A stretch of 64,000 bases of DNA from Bacteroides intestinalis DSM 17393 (GCF_000172175.1 NZ_ABJL02000008.1:1-64000), one strand, 5' to 3'; counted from the first letter of the stretch, positions 17,583 through 28,320 are shown. The notes: generated by a model not told the origin, from the letters alone. Numbers and translations are program-made.

Positions 17583-18257
17583 TTACAGACTCACTTCTGT
17601 CACCACCTGTCCGTCGAACAGATTAATGATACGTCCTGCAAAACCGGCATCGTGCTGTGAGTGGGTCACCATGACGATGGTGGTTCCTTCTTTGTTCAGT
17701 TCATTCAGCAGTTCCATCACTTCCTTACCGTTCTTTGAGTCCAGATTACCGGTAGGCTCATCGGCAAGGATCAGCTTTGGATTGGCTACTACGGCACGGG
17801 CAATGGCTACACGTTGCTGCTGACCACCGGAGAGCTGCTGCGGGAAGTGTTTGCTCCGGTGTGTAATGGCCATGCGTTCCATTGCTGTTTCTACGCGACG
17901 TTTGCGTTCGGCGGAAGGAATGCCCATGTAAAGCAACGGCAGTTCGATGTTTTCGTATACATTCAGTTCATCAATCAGGTTGAAGCTCTGGAATACAAAA
18001 CCGATGACCCCTTTACGCAGGCTGGTACGTTGTGCTTCGGTGTATTTGGATACTTCCTTTCCATTGAGGTAGTATTCTCCGCCCGAAGGGTTGTCGAGCA
18101 AGCCGAGGATATTCAGCAATGTAGATTTACCGCAACCGGAAGGTCCCATAATTGCGACGAACTCGCCTTCTTTCACTTCGATGTTCACATTGTTCAAAGC
18201 CCATGTCTGCACTTCTTCTGTCTTGAAGATTTTTTGCAGGTTTACTGTTTTAATCAT
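17583..18257 (-). CDS. LolD/MacB-type ABC ATPase
   Basis: A 224-residue ATPase with Walker A GPSGCGKS (38-45), Q-loop Gln90 in FVFQSFNL, signature LSGGQ (142-146), Walker B LILADEP (162-168) and switch His199. It belongs to the LolD/MacB/FtsE-type subgroup that pairs with FtsX-fold permeases, and it is a stand-alone subunit, not fused to a membrane domain. It is the only ATPase in the 26-kb export locus, so it probably energises several or all of the nine permeases. The gene is third in operon 3, after two permeases and before one. Confidence 0.95.
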   Translation of the reverse strand: MIKTVNLQKIFKTEEVQTWALNNVNIEVKEGEFVAIMGPSGCGKSTLLNILGLLDNPSGGEYYLNGKEVSKYTEAQRTSLRKGVIGFVFQSFNLIDELNVYENIELPLLYMGIPSAERKRRVETAMERMAITHRSKHFPQQLSGGQQQRVAIARAVVANPKLILADEPTGNLDSKNGKEVMELLNELNKEGTTIVMVTHSQHDAGFAGRIINLFDGQVVTEVSL

Positions 18258-18287
18258 AATAGTGATAATTTTAATTAGTAATATTGT

Positions 18288-20573
18288 TTATTCATTTTTT
18301 ATTATCTCAGCCGGATTGATATGCATGATCCGGTAAATTTTGTATGCGGTGGTGAGGAATATCAGTAAAGCTATACTGAAGAAGATTGAAATGCCCCACC
18401 CCCATCCTTGTATGCATTGCACCGGAGTGTCATCTATTGATAGCAACATGATTCTGATCAATGGATAAGCAATAGCAAAGGCCAGCAAGAAGATAACCAG
18501 ATAGGCTTTTCCGAAGATTCCGGCGATAATCCACGGAGTAGCTCCATTGATTTTGCGTATGGCAATTTCTTTCTGTCGGCTGACTGTATCCATAGAAATG
18601 GCTGAATAGATGCTTAGCACGACTAATAAGACGCTGATAACGGCCAGTACCGTCATCGCAACCTGGGTGATATATATAGATCCTTGGGTGGTTTGTTTAT
18701 TATCGGCCAGCGTACGGATTTCGAGTGGCAAAGTGTCAGGAACATATTTCCGGCAGATATCAGTGATACGACGGACGCCTTTGTCGGAGCTTGTTCCGGG
18801 TGCAAGTTTAAAGTAGAAATTTCCGAAACTGTTGCCGGGAAAGAATACCGAACCGATGACTCCTTCTTTCTGTGATTCTTTATAGAGCGCTTTGAAGGTA
18901 CCTATGATGCGATAACTCTGTCCATTAAGTTCCACCATACCTTGCACACTGTCTTTATCTAGTTGTTGTTTAAAGCTTTCGCTAACGTAAATGCATCCTT
19001 CCGCATCTTCGTCTACTTCTTTCCCTTGCATCGGAATATTTAAAAACTTAAAGTAGCTCGGAGAACCTTCCGTATAGAAAATCCGCGCTTCCGACTGGTC
19101 TGCTTTTTTGTAGGTGCGCATGAAGAAAAATCCGTTTTTCATATGGTCCATCATGGGGAGCATCCCGACGCATTCCGGTAAAGCCTGGATATCGGTTAAT
19201 ATCGGATTCAGATGTTGCCACATACGCTGGCTGTTTATATTCAGGGCGATAATGTCATCCTCCTCTTGGGAAGTAAGCGGGCTATAAGCATGTCCCCAAA
19301 TTTCATCCAATACCAAATGGACACCGAGCGTGCCGCTTACGAAAAATATCGAAATGCTGAGTTGAAACCACATCATGACTGAACGGAAAATGTGGCGACT
19401 GCGGTTGTTATTGATTTGGCTGATAATGCTTACCTGCCGTAATCGGCGGATGGGAAACCATATCACCAGCATACATATAGGCAGGAGTGCGACATATATC
19501 CGGAATTGTACAGAGTAAATTGCAGCCAGTGAAAATTTGGGTAAGTCATGCATCGGTATGTATGTCTCGGCAATATTTATGGCTACTTCCGTCAGCATCA
19601 ATGACAGAAGGAAAGCGATGGACATCATCCAAAATACCTCGGCGAAAAGAAGTAGAAACAGTCCTTTTATCTCCGAACCCATACATTTACGCAACGCCAC
19701 TTCACGCTGGCGGTTGTAGAACATCTGGATTATGAATTTGAGGAAGTTTATCAGGCCTGAAATCAAGATAAGCGAAGCAACAAACAGTATAGCCAATTTT
19801 GCCTTCTCCCAAGCTTTATCTTGCCGCATAGTAAAGTATGCGCAAGGATGCACCGTATGCTCGTCCCGTTGCCACGCTACCGACTGCAAATTTTTGTTCA
19901 GGGTTTCTATATCTGTCTCAGGAGATAAATAGCCTTCTACACTTAATGCTTCATTAGATAAGATTTCATAAGAGAAGTAACAATCTGCTTCCCGAATGCG
20001 CAAGTCATTGTCTTTTACTACATTCACCACCCTGAAGTCTTGTATCGGGTTCTCTGATATGATTTTAGGATTAGAGAGATGTATGACTGATCCGATGGGA
20101 TTTCTGTTACCATAGGCTTTGCGTACAAATTGTTGTGACAGGACCACTTCATCCGGTGCCTCGGGTAAACGGTTACCATACAATAATTTCCTGCCATTGT
20201 ATGCGAAGTAATTGGCATTGATTCCTTTATAGCGTATCAGGAAAGGCAAATTGCGTTGTTCGTCATCAATGACTTCTATCTCTGTAGAGTTGCCATAAGA
20301 GTGGATAGTAACACATTCCAAACCATTGACTGTTTGTTCTTCCATCCGCTTCACTTCATGACTGCGAAAAAAGGGACTTTCGCTTTGGCTGACTTCTATC
20401 CTTAGCCGTCGTTCACAGTTGGGCAAATCGGCGAGCTTTTCCTGTTGCTGAACAAAAAAACATACCAAAGCGTAGCATACGATTCCCACCGCCAGGCAAA
20501 TGGCGGAAATCAGACTGTGAGTTTTATACTTCAACAGGTTTCGGAGCGATATCTTCAAATAATGTAGTATCAT
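18288..20573 (-). CDS. MacB/FtsX-type ABC permease (permease B)
   Basis: A 761-residue double-MacB permease. Helix 1 (about 21-42) follows a cytoplasmic amphipathic start (MILHYLKISLRNLLKYK). The first coupling segment is LRKCMGSEIKGLFLLLF and the second is IRKINGATPWII; the tail is NPAEIIKNE. Two periplasmic domains lie between the helix groups. By tail and coupling sequences it is closest to permease C, immediately upstream (11 bp), suggesting local duplication. It lies 30 bp before the ATPase gene and should be co-translated with it. Family membership is clear; the transported or sensed molecule is unknown. Confidence 0.92.
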   Translation of the reverse strand: MILHYLKISLRNLLKYKTHSLISAICLAVGIVCYALVCFFVQQQEKLADLPNCERRLRIEVSQSESPFFRSHEVKRMEEQTVNGLECVTIHSYGNSTEIEVIDDEQRNLPFLIRYKGINANYFAYNGRKLLYGNRLPEAPDEVVLSQQFVRKAYGNRNPIGSVIHLSNPKIISENPIQDFRVVNVVKDNDLRIREADCYFSYEILSNEALSVEGYLSPETDIETLNKNLQSVAWQRDEHTVHPCAYFTMRQDKAWEKAKLAILFVASLILISGLINFLKFIIQMFYNRQREVALRKCMGSEIKGLFLLLFAEVFWMMSIAFLLSLMLTEVAINIAETYIPMHDLPKFSLAAIYSVQFRIYVALLPICMLVIWFPIRRLRQVSIISQINNNRSRHIFRSVMMWFQLSISIFFVSGTLGVHLVLDEIWGHAYSPLTSQEEDDIIALNINSQRMWQHLNPILTDIQALPECVGMLPMMDHMKNGFFFMRTYKKADQSEARIFYTEGSPSYFKFLNIPMQGKEVDEDAEGCIYVSESFKQQLDKDSVQGMVELNGQSYRIIGTFKALYKESQKEGVIGSVFFPGNSFGNFYFKLAPGTSSDKGVRRITDICRKYVPDTLPLEIRTLADNKQTTQGSIYITQVAMTVLAVISVLLVVLSIYSAISMDTVSRQKEIAIRKINGATPWIIAGIFGKAYLVIFLLAFAIAYPLIRIMLLSIDDTPVQCIQGWGWGISIFFSIALLIFLTTAYKIYRIMHINPAEIIKNE

Positions 20574-20584
20574 TGTTTCACTTG

Positions 20585-22981
20585 CTATTCGTTTTTAATG
20601 ATTTCTGCCGGATTGCTCCTTGCTATCCGCAAGATACGGAAAAGTATTGTAAAACCTGTAATAAAAGTAACAATCAAGAATATACAGAGCCAGAAAAGCA
20701 AACCGCAATCAAAGAATACTGTGTACATTTGTTTCCACAACATCAACACAACATATACAAGAGGAAATGCAATGATGGCACTACACAATAACAGAATGAT
20801 ATAAAGGTGGGCAAACAATAGGATAATCTGCGGAACATCCGCCCCATTTACTTTACGGATAGCAACTTCTTTCTGACGTCGTTCTGTATCAAGCGTGATG
20901 CTGGAGTATACACCTAATAGTGTGATAATGATGCTGATAACAGCAAAGAACAAAATGATGTCTTTCAGATTGTATTCAAGAGCTTGCGAAACATGGATAT
21001 CATCCAGGAATGTTTTAGCCTGATAAGTTATATTTTCAGGAAGCATCTCGTGACAAACTTTCTCAATCCATTGAGCTACTTCTTTCTGCTGTCCAGGATG
21101 GCTCTTGATATAGCAATGGCCTATATAGACGGATGAATTATAAGGTAGGAAAGCATATCCACTACTTCGGTTATAGACATCGGCCTGAAAAGGTGTGGAT
21201 ATTCCACAGATTGTGTAGTCGGTATTACCGCTATACAAATTCATACCGATTACATCTTTCTTCTGCATCTCCTGCCAGACATTGTCTACCACAATATCTT
21301 TTTCCGTTTGAGGAAGTCTTCCTTGTTCCATGAGAATATTCATGAAAGAGAAGAAATTGGCGGGTACAGCCATGACACTAATATCAATCCAGGAGTTCTC
21401 ATTTCCTTTTTCGGTTGTTAATCCATTGCCCGACATCCCTTGCATGTAACCGACATCCGATAGCAAAATTTCTTTCACTCCTGCATGTTGCTTGAAGCGC
21501 TCTATCATAGTCAGTTTTTCTTCGTTCTTCATGAAGGGATAATCCAACGGAATACTTAAGATCTCCGCTTTCTCTCGTTGGCTTAATGTGTGGAACAAGG
21601 TATTGGCTGTTTTTTCTGACTGCAGATATAAAGCGACTGTCAGGGATACGAATACCCAGCAAATGAAAAACTGGATACCCAGCATGAGGTTACGCCCCCA
21701 TTGTTTCCCTCTGCATTTATTGTTTCCATAAATACCTGTTTGCACGGTGATACGACGAATACGAATGGAAACAGACAAACATATAATGGCGCAGAGTATG
21801 ATAAGAAGAACGATATATTGCAGAGCATGTATTAAAAGCGTTTCAGTGGTAAAGGTCATTGCAATGCCTGGTAAAGAGAAATTCATGTGATTCCCCAATA
21901 ATTCTATGCCTGATAATACCAGTATGGAAGATATGGATATGACGATCAATGACTGTGTGAACAGCAAGTAGAAAAGTTGTTTCCAGTTGCATCCTATCAT
22001 TTTCATGATACTGTATTCCTTGGTGCGGTTGAAGAAAGAACCGATAAGGAAATGGAAAAAGTTAATCAGTCCTACTAATAATATCAGTGTACCGATAATT
22101 CCGGTCACTAACCCCAAGTAGGAAGCGCCTTGTTTCTTTAATCTGGCTCCCATGCTACTGGCAGTGACAGTGTAAGCTTCGCCATACAAAGTATAGGTAT
22201 AGTCTCTTTTTGAGAATTGCTTTTCTAAATCGGTACATGTAGTTTGTGGTGATAACAGCACGTAGGTATTTGCTCCCGTCATGTTATGCCGTTTGGGACT
22301 TTGTAGAAGTCCTTCACTGTCGTTTACGGTCAGCATATCTATGTTTTGCATAAAATCTAAGCTATTGTTCAGAGGAATATCTTTCATCACTGCTTGAATG
22401 GTATAGACGATACCTCCTGTTTTCGGAGTGCTTTCAGGAGAAGTATTTAGTCTTCTCATGAGAGTCATGTGTTTACCGATAGCACTTTCTGCATTACCGA
22501 ATATTTTAATGGCCATAGATTGGCTCAGGATGACGGAGTTAAGAGATTGGCTTGCCATTTTCCAGTGTCCTGCCACCATTTCCGGAGTGAAGATTTTATT
22601 GTAGCAAGTATCTATTTCAATCGTTTCAAGTTCATAAGGCAGCGTCTTTTCCGGAGATAACTCTACATAATAAGGACGTTCACGAGGATAGGTTACGGAT
22701 GAGATAGCTTCCGTTTCTCCCAAAGCCCATGTGCGCAATTCTTCGGCCAGAGGAACCGGAGAACCTGAAAAATATCTGTCTGCCTTACTGTCATAGAGGT
22801 TTAATTCTGCTATACGATCATGATTAGCAAAACAATGGTCTGTGTTTTCTACAAAGCGACTGCAATATATGCAGACACAGAAGCAGAGCAAACCTACTGC
22901 CAATCCAATGATGGAAATGACATTTTGTGTCTTGTACTTACACAAGTTTCTGAATGCTATTTTGAGATAATGGAATATCAT
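20585..22981 (-). CDS. MacB/FtsX-type ABC permease (permease C), first gene of operon 3
   Basis: A 798-residue double-MacB permease starting MIFHYLKIAFRNLCKYKTQN. Helix 1 includes GLAVGLLCFCVCIYC. The first coupling segment is MKMIGCNWKQLFYLLF and the second is IRKVNGADVPQIILLF; the tail is NPAEIIKNE as in permease B. It is the first gene after the control cassette at 23007-23113, so expression of permeases C, B, the ATPase and permease A should follow that cassette. The ATG lies about 16 nt from the start site expected from the -24/-12 element. Confidence 0.92.
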   Translation of the reverse strand: MIFHYLKIAFRNLCKYKTQNVISIIGLAVGLLCFCVCIYCSRFVENTDHCFANHDRIAELNLYDSKADRYFSGSPVPLAEELRTWALGETEAISSVTYPRERPYYVELSPEKTLPYELETIEIDTCYNKIFTPEMVAGHWKMASQSLNSVILSQSMAIKIFGNAESAIGKHMTLMRRLNTSPESTPKTGGIVYTIQAVMKDIPLNNSLDFMQNIDMLTVNDSEGLLQSPKRHNMTGANTYVLLSPQTTCTDLEKQFSKRDYTYTLYGEAYTVTASSMGARLKKQGASYLGLVTGIIGTLILLVGLINFFHFLIGSFFNRTKEYSIMKMIGCNWKQLFYLLFTQSLIVISISSILVLSGIELLGNHMNFSLPGIAMTFTTETLLIHALQYIVLLIILCAIICLSVSIRIRRITVQTGIYGNNKCRGKQWGRNLMLGIQFFICWVFVSLTVALYLQSEKTANTLFHTLSQREKAEILSIPLDYPFMKNEEKLTMIERFKQHAGVKEILLSDVGYMQGMSGNGLTTEKGNENSWIDISVMAVPANFFSFMNILMEQGRLPQTEKDIVVDNVWQEMQKKDVIGMNLYSGNTDYTICGISTPFQADVYNRSSGYAFLPYNSSVYIGHCYIKSHPGQQKEVAQWIEKVCHEMLPENITYQAKTFLDDIHVSQALEYNLKDIILFFAVISIIITLLGVYSSITLDTERRQKEVAIRKVNGADVPQIILLFAHLYIILLLCSAIIAFPLVYVVLMLWKQMYTVFFDCGLLFWLCIFLIVTFITGFTILFRILRIARSNPAEIIKNE

Positions 22982-23006
22982 ATTATATTATATTTATTTA
23001 ATAGGT

Positions 23007-23023
23007 TTCAAATCCTATGCCAA
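23007..23023 (-). promoter_or_regulatory. Sigma-54-type -24/-12 element for operon 3
   Basis: Read leftward the sequence is TTGGCAT-AGGAT-TTGAA. The -24 half matches the TTGGCAC consensus at six of seven positions, and the spacing of GG to the -12 G is the required 10 nt. The -12 half is TTGAA instead of TTGCA. The same element recurs upstream of operons 1 and 2. Confidence 0.7.
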
Positions 23024-23078
23024 AGTTGTAATATATTGTATATAAAATATATACATGTAAAAGAAACATTTAGGTAGT

Positions 23079-23113
23079 GTGCTATACTGCACATACACAG
23101 TGCGAATACGCAC
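23079..23113. promoter_or_regulatory. Tandem GTGC-N6-GCAC enhancer sites of operon 3
   Basis: Two palindromes, GTGCTATACTGCAC (23079-23092) and GTGCGAATACGCAC (23100-23113), start 21 bp apart. The proximal site is 58 bp upstream of the GG of the -24 element. The pair sits between the stop of permease D (23117) and the promoter. Such paired dyads are typical binding sites of NtrC-family activators. Confidence 0.8.
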
Positions 23114-23116
23114 CAT

Positions 23117-25555
23117 TTATTCACTCTTTGTCACTTCTGCCGGATTCTGCCGTGCAGTTTTAATAACTTGATGTAATATGGTGAATAATACTAAGATAGT
23201 TACAATGTTCAATATGATGATAAACAGATCTATACTAATATTGACATGATAGGCATATTGTTCCAACCATATTGACATGGCATAATAAGAGCATGGGAAA
23301 GCAATGATGGCTGCAACGAATACTAGTGCAATGTATTCCTGGAAAAACATGATGATAATTTCACTGATAGTAGCTCCCATCACTTTCCTAATAGCTATTT
23401 CTTTTTGTCTTTGGGTGATGATTGAAGATGAAATCGAGTATATACCAAATAAAGAGATGAGAATACAAAGGAAACTCAAAATTGAAAATAACTTGAATAT
23501 TGCAATTTCTGACTTATTCAATTCCTGGATTTTATTGTCTACGGTTTGCGGTTCAGTATTGTATTCATTGTATTCCCACTGATGTTTTTGCGCTAATTCA
23601 TTGATGGCCTTTATCGCATTTCTTTCTGTTCCTGGAACAACTTGAAAATAATTAATTGATTGCATCCAATTATGTGCTTGTGATATGATGGTGGGATATA
23701 CTTCCGTTTTCATTCCTTGTGAATATAAGTCTTTCACCACTCCTATGATTTCATAATCACTATAGTGCCATTCAAGATCACCTTTTCTGAATATGCCAAT
23801 AGGAATCCGTATTATTTCTCCAATAGGATGTTCAATTCTCATGGCAGTAACAGCACTTTGAGTTAATATGATTTTGTTCAGGATAGGTGAATTGAATATG
23901 TTTCTAGGTGTATTACTATTGGTTACCCAGTCTTCTTCACGGAACAGTCTTCCTTCAATGAGCCTGAAGTTAAATATTTTATCTCCGCTATTTTGGAGTG
24001 CCAGCCTTGCAAAACGGCTTTTTTTATCTTCTTCTGTCTGTCCATTCCATTCTACGCGCTCTTCAAAGCTAGTTATATTTTTACAAACTATATAATCTGA
24101 AGCTGTAGTGGTAGCCTTTATCATAGGCAACTGTTTAATTTCTTCCAACATATCATTGCCATTTTGCTCACGTGGATTGATGCGCATTTCAATAATATTT
24201 TGAGTGTCGAAACCTACATCTACATTATGGATGAAGCGTAACTGCATATATAATACTCCTGTTGATGTTAAGAAAAACAGGCAGATAACCAATTGTAAAG
24301 ACAGACTTATCCGTCGGAATATATGGTGTCTATGGGGACGCACTTTGTTGACTAAAGATTGTTTGGTGGACACTTGAATAAATTGTATAATGGGGACTGT
24401 GAGAATGATTCCAATACATGACAGGGATATAAATGCAATTGCAAGGTATTCCAGCCAAAGAGTGTTTTTCTGAATGGAAATTTGGAATATTTCTTCGAAG
24501 AATGGAGTGAGTACTTCTATTAAGCATCCGGATATTAAGCAAGCCATTAAACCGTGAAAAAGAGCTTCTGTCATTAATTGTTTCATAAGAATAATGTCAT
24601 TGGCACCAACTGATTTGCGTAATTTCACTTCTCTTGTTCTTTGATAATAACGGTTTAAGAATAGATTCAAAAAGTTAAATAGTACACAACATAGCAGCAG
24701 GAAAGTCGCAATTGTAAATGTACTAATGAAGGAATATGAGAATGATTTTTCAGATGCAAAATCAAAATGTTTCTTGTATATAGGAGTTATTTTGATTTTC
24801 AGTTCTTCGGGAGTCATCTTATGTTTCTCTAATAGAGATTTTAGATGTTGAGTGAAATCTTTATGTTTTTGGTTTTTCCGTAGCATTACATGGATAATGG
24901 CGTTGGCAAACCTCCATTCTTGTTCATTATTTATGTCATACTTGAACTGTTTCATTATGCGATATCCTGTGTAATGGAAAGAAGAATTAGAAGGACTATC
25001 GGCCATTATACCTACGATTCGCAGTTGCTGAGGATCTGCCAAATGTATGCCACGACTTCCTTGTTGCCTCAGGATGGAACCTAATGCTTCTTGGGGAGTT
25101 TTCCAAAATTGTCGTGCCAATGTTTCGCTTATAATAAGTTCATTTTCAAGCCTGGGTAAAGTACCATAAAGTATCTTTTGAGGGAAAATATTCATAAAAG
25201 ACTTGTCTACCAATAGAAAAGCAGGAGATTTAATAATTTTGTCGTTTACTGAGTAATCTATTCCAGAATCTTCAAACGAGCAGGTTATGTCTTCTACTTC
25301 CGGACAATACTCTCGGATAAATGTTGACATAACGGGAGAAAGATATATTGAATGGGATGTCTCTGCTTGATTACAGACCAAGAAAGTGCGATTTGAAGCT
25401 GGATAAAAGTTATCATACGAAGTTTCGTAGTGCAACCAATAGAAACTAAAAATAAAGAATGCAATTCCCACTGCTAGTCCCATAATGCTTATTATGGATT
25501 GAAGTTTATATTTTACTAGATTACGGAAGGTTATTTTTAAATAATGTTGTATCAT
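23117..25555 (-). CDS. MacB/FtsX-type ABC permease (permease D)
   Basis: An 812-residue double-MacB permease, the longest of the nine. Helix 1 lies in IISIMGLAVGIAFFIFSFYWLHYETSYDNFY. The first coupling segment is LRKSVGANDIILMKQLM and the second is IRKVMGATISEIIIMFFQEY; the tail is NPAEVTKSE. The second periplasmic domain has the usual IGEIIRIP / YEIIGVVKDLYSQGM segment. It is the second and last gene of operon 2, 38 bp after permease E. Its stop almost touches the enhancer pair of operon 3, so transcripts of operon 2 could read into operon 3. Confidence 0.92.
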   Translation of the reverse strand: MIQHYLKITFRNLVKYKLQSIISIMGLAVGIAFFIFSFYWLHYETSYDNFYPASNRTFLVCNQAETSHSIYLSPVMSTFIREYCPEVEDITCSFEDSGIDYSVNDKIIKSPAFLLVDKSFMNIFPQKILYGTLPRLENELIISETLARQFWKTPQEALGSILRQQGSRGIHLADPQQLRIVGIMADSPSNSSFHYTGYRIMKQFKYDINNEQEWRFANAIIHVMLRKNQKHKDFTQHLKSLLEKHKMTPEELKIKITPIYKKHFDFASEKSFSYSFISTFTIATFLLLCCVLFNFLNLFLNRYYQRTREVKLRKSVGANDIILMKQLMTEALFHGLMACLISGCLIEVLTPFFEEIFQISIQKNTLWLEYLAIAFISLSCIGIILTVPIIQFIQVSTKQSLVNKVRPHRHHIFRRISLSLQLVICLFFLTSTGVLYMQLRFIHNVDVGFDTQNIIEMRINPREQNGNDMLEEIKQLPMIKATTTASDYIVCKNITSFEERVEWNGQTEEDKKSRFARLALQNSGDKIFNFRLIEGRLFREEDWVTNSNTPRNIFNSPILNKIILTQSAVTAMRIEHPIGEIIRIPIGIFRKGDLEWHYSDYEIIGVVKDLYSQGMKTEVYPTIISQAHNWMQSINYFQVVPGTERNAIKAINELAQKHQWEYNEYNTEPQTVDNKIQELNKSEIAIFKLFSILSFLCILISLFGIYSISSSIITQRQKEIAIRKVMGATISEIIIMFFQEYIALVFVAAIIAFPCSYYAMSIWLEQYAYHVNISIDLFIIILNIVTILVLFTILHQVIKTARQNPAEVTKSE

Positions 25556-25593
25556 AAGTTTTACATATTATAGTTTATATATTATACTCTGAT

Positions 25594-27912
25594 TTATTCA
25601 CTCTTTATCACTTCCGCCGGATTCTGCCGTGCCGCCTGCCACACTCGCCAGCCGATACATGCAAAGATAATTATGGCTATGCCACCGGCTATGACTAAAT
25701 ATATCCAGGCTTTAATTGTGGTCTGTTCTATATAGTTTTCAAGCCAACGTTTCATCAGGACATACCCTATTGGGAATGCGATGACAGCCGCAATAATGAG
25801 CAGAAGTATGTATTCCTTTATAAACATAATTAGAATATTCCGGATTGTGGCTCCATTCACCTTACGAACGGCTATCTCTTTGCGTCTTTGCTCGCAACTC
25901 AAAGTAATCAGAGAAAAGATACCGAAAGCAGCAATAAGTACACAAACCATGGCAACAAAGCTCAATAACTTTATCAGTGCATCTTCGGACTTAAGATATC
26001 CGGCATATTCTTCTGCTGTGTTGTATAATCTATATCTCACTTCCGGATACTCCCGACTGAATATGCTGTCTATCCGGTTTCTCAGTTCTTTCCATTTACC
26101 ATCATGAAACTTAATTAAGATTTGTCCTTTTCCTAAAGAAAATCCTATATCCTTAAGAATATCCACTGCAACCAAAGTATAGGGTTGCACCGGTTCTGTC
26201 GGTGCCGTGATGTGGAAGTCTTTAATTATACCTACAATGGTCCATGTTCTGCCCTTCTGATAAAGTTTCTTTCCAATCGGGTCGCTCATTCCAAGTGCTT
26301 TTACGGCCGATTCATTAATCATTATGCTATTCGTTTCTGTCGGCTTCACTATCTCCCCTTCCAGCAATTTCAGATTGTAGAAGGACACTGTCTTTTCACA
26401 ATTCCACAGACATAGCATATCTATACTCTTCGCCGCATCTTCTTTTCCGTCCCAATTATCGAAAGTCTGTGAAAAGCCTGATGATTTAGGCAATAGGCAA
26501 CAATGTCCGGTCACCACCTCCCTTGTACATGAGAATTGCCTGATCTTATCAGCAATGGCTTCAAAATCATTGTCCGGATATAAAAGATTGATAGAAGCTA
26601 TATTCTTTCTTTCCCATCCTAAATCTACATTCGTAAGAAAATAGATTTGCTTCATCATCACTATTATGCAGAACGTGACAAGAATCCCTATCGCCAATTG
26701 GAATGCAATACTTATTTTACGGAGTGCGTACTTGTTTCCGCTATTTCGTATGCGCGACCGTCTGATGGCGAATGGCACTAACAGAAATAAAGACAGTAAA
26801 AGAATCCCTACAAAATAGAGAAGAGATTCTCCATAAATATTTCCGGATACCCCGGACATTTTCTTAAAGGCGGGTAAAGCCGTTTCAACCAAAGCCATCC
26901 CCAATACGCCGGATAAAAATATGATGTATAGGTACTCCACAGAAAGTAGAATAAATAGCCCCCCGATGGAGGAACCGCATACTTTACGCAGTTCTATTTC
27001 ACGGCTACGTATCTTCATGCGAGTGATGAACAGAGAGAGATAATTGAACAGGGAACAAAGAATCACTAAACCTCCGGCCACAGAGAATAGTATCAAATAG
27101 TAGAATTGGAAAGATGGGTTCCTGTTAACTGATGAATAATGATACTCGTCGAGTGGTATTAGCCGGATACCCTCGAACACTCTGCGGGGATCTCTCGGAT
27201 CGGCTTTTGTTTTATTTGCAGCAAGTTTCTTCTGAAAGGCTATCGGATCAGTCCCTTTACGTAACTTGATAATGATTTCGAAACTTCCATTATTCCAATC
27301 ATTCTGCCAGCTGCGAAAGTATTCTCCCTGTCCCCAGTAACCGAATGACAGATTACTGTGATTGAGGCTTGAGAGAATGGCACAAATCGTCAGTGTATCG
27401 TCATTATAGTTTTTAACTTCTTTGCCCAGTACATTCGTTGAACCGAACAATTGCATAGCTACATCTTCAGTCAAGGCTATCTTGTCATTGGAATACATAA
27501 AGTCCATACTTCCTGATAGAATGGATATATTGAACATTTTCATGAAGCAGGAGTCTGCCTGTAGATCATTAGTTTCCACTGTCCGACCATTTGCTTTAAG
27601 ATCTACTTTTTGTCCCCATCTGGTATAGGCGCATGCAGCTTCCACCTCAGGGAAATCGTTTTTCAGAACAGTCGATGCTGGGTATGGCATAGAAGTGGAA
27701 TATCCGTTTACTCCAAATACACTTTCTTTGCAAAGAATATACATTCGGTCGGCTCCTTCGTGGTAAGCGTCATACGTCATCTCATAATGTATCCACAGGT
27801 TGGCAAGGGCGAAACAAGTGAAGCCTACTGCCAGACCAAAGATGCCGATAACACTTTGTGTCTTGTATTTCAGTACATTACGAAATGCTATCTTAAAGTA
27901 ATGTTGTATCAT
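25594..27912 (-). CDS. MacB/FtsX-type ABC permease (permease E), first gene of operon 2
   Basis: A 772-residue double-MacB permease starting MIQHYFKIAFRNVLKYKTQS. The first coupling segment is LRKVCGSSIGGLFILLSVEY and the second is VRKVNGATIRNILIMFIKEY; the tail is NPAEVIKSE. The C-terminal 130 residues are very similar to those of permeases F and I, marking a recent sub-branch. It is preceded by the control cassette at 27977-28083 and leads operon 2. The expected start site is about 55 nt upstream of the ATG. Confidence 0.92.
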   Translation of the reverse strand: MIQHYFKIAFRNVLKYKTQSVIGIFGLAVGFTCFALANLWIHYEMTYDAYHEGADRMYILCKESVFGVNGYSTSMPYPASTVLKNDFPEVEAACAYTRWGQKVDLKANGRTVETNDLQADSCFMKMFNISILSGSMDFMYSNDKIALTEDVAMQLFGSTNVLGKEVKNYNDDTLTICAILSSLNHSNLSFGYWGQGEYFRSWQNDWNNGSFEIIIKLRKGTDPIAFQKKLAANKTKADPRDPRRVFEGIRLIPLDEYHYSSVNRNPSFQFYYLILFSVAGGLVILCSLFNYLSLFITRMKIRSREIELRKVCGSSIGGLFILLSVEYLYIIFLSGVLGMALVETALPAFKKMSGVSGNIYGESLLYFVGILLLSLFLLVPFAIRRSRIRNSGNKYALRKISIAFQLAIGILVTFCIIVMMKQIYFLTNVDLGWERKNIASINLLYPDNDFEAIADKIRQFSCTREVVTGHCCLLPKSSGFSQTFDNWDGKEDAAKSIDMLCLWNCEKTVSFYNLKLLEGEIVKPTETNSIMINESAVKALGMSDPIGKKLYQKGRTWTIVGIIKDFHITAPTEPVQPYTLVAVDILKDIGFSLGKGQILIKFHDGKWKELRNRIDSIFSREYPEVRYRLYNTAEEYAGYLKSEDALIKLLSFVAMVCVLIAAFGIFSLITLSCEQRRKEIAVRKVNGATIRNILIMFIKEYILLLIIAAVIAFPIGYVLMKRWLENYIEQTTIKAWIYLVIAGGIAIIIFACIGWRVWQAARQNPAEVIKSE

Positions 27913-27976
27913 AGTTTATATTTACTTATCTGTTGTTGATTCTTGATGACTTTTATAGGATTCTTAATACTTAATT

Positions 27977-27993
27977 TTCAAATCTTATGCCAA
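27977..27993 (-). promoter_or_regulatory. Sigma-54-type -24/-12 element for operon 2
   Basis: Read leftward the sequence is TTGGCAT-AAGAT-TTGAA. It differs from the operon 3 element at one base and from the operon 1 element at one base. The GG-N10-GA spacing is conserved. Confidence 0.7.
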
Positions 27994-28048
27994 AGATATA
28001 ACTGATTGTATATTAGGTATATATTAATTTCTTAAATATAAATTCGGT

Positions 28049-28083
28049 GTGCTATACTGCACAAAAATAGTGCATATTCGCAC
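28049..28083. promoter_or_regulatory. Tandem GTGC-N6-GCAC enhancer sites of operon 2
   Basis: GTGCTATACTGCAC (28049-28062) and GTGCATATTCGCAC (28070-28083) start 21 bp apart. The proximal dyad is 58 bp from the GG of the -24 element, exactly as in the other two cassettes. The first dyad is identical to that of operon 3. Confidence 0.8.
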
Positions 28084-28320
28084 ATTGTCTACATTGAACT
28101 CTCAATTATTGGAAAGGTTTTCAAAGAAGAGAGAATATATTGGGGATATAAATACTAAAGGAATATAGTATTAAATGTAAAGTTATTTGTTTATAAGTTA
28201 TAGAAAACGTCTTTCACTTTTCTCTCAAAATTGTATATTGAATAATTTCGTAACGAGAAGTATCTTTTTATTATTTATTATTGTATATCAATATGTTATA
28301 TCTTCTAAAAGGGAAAAATA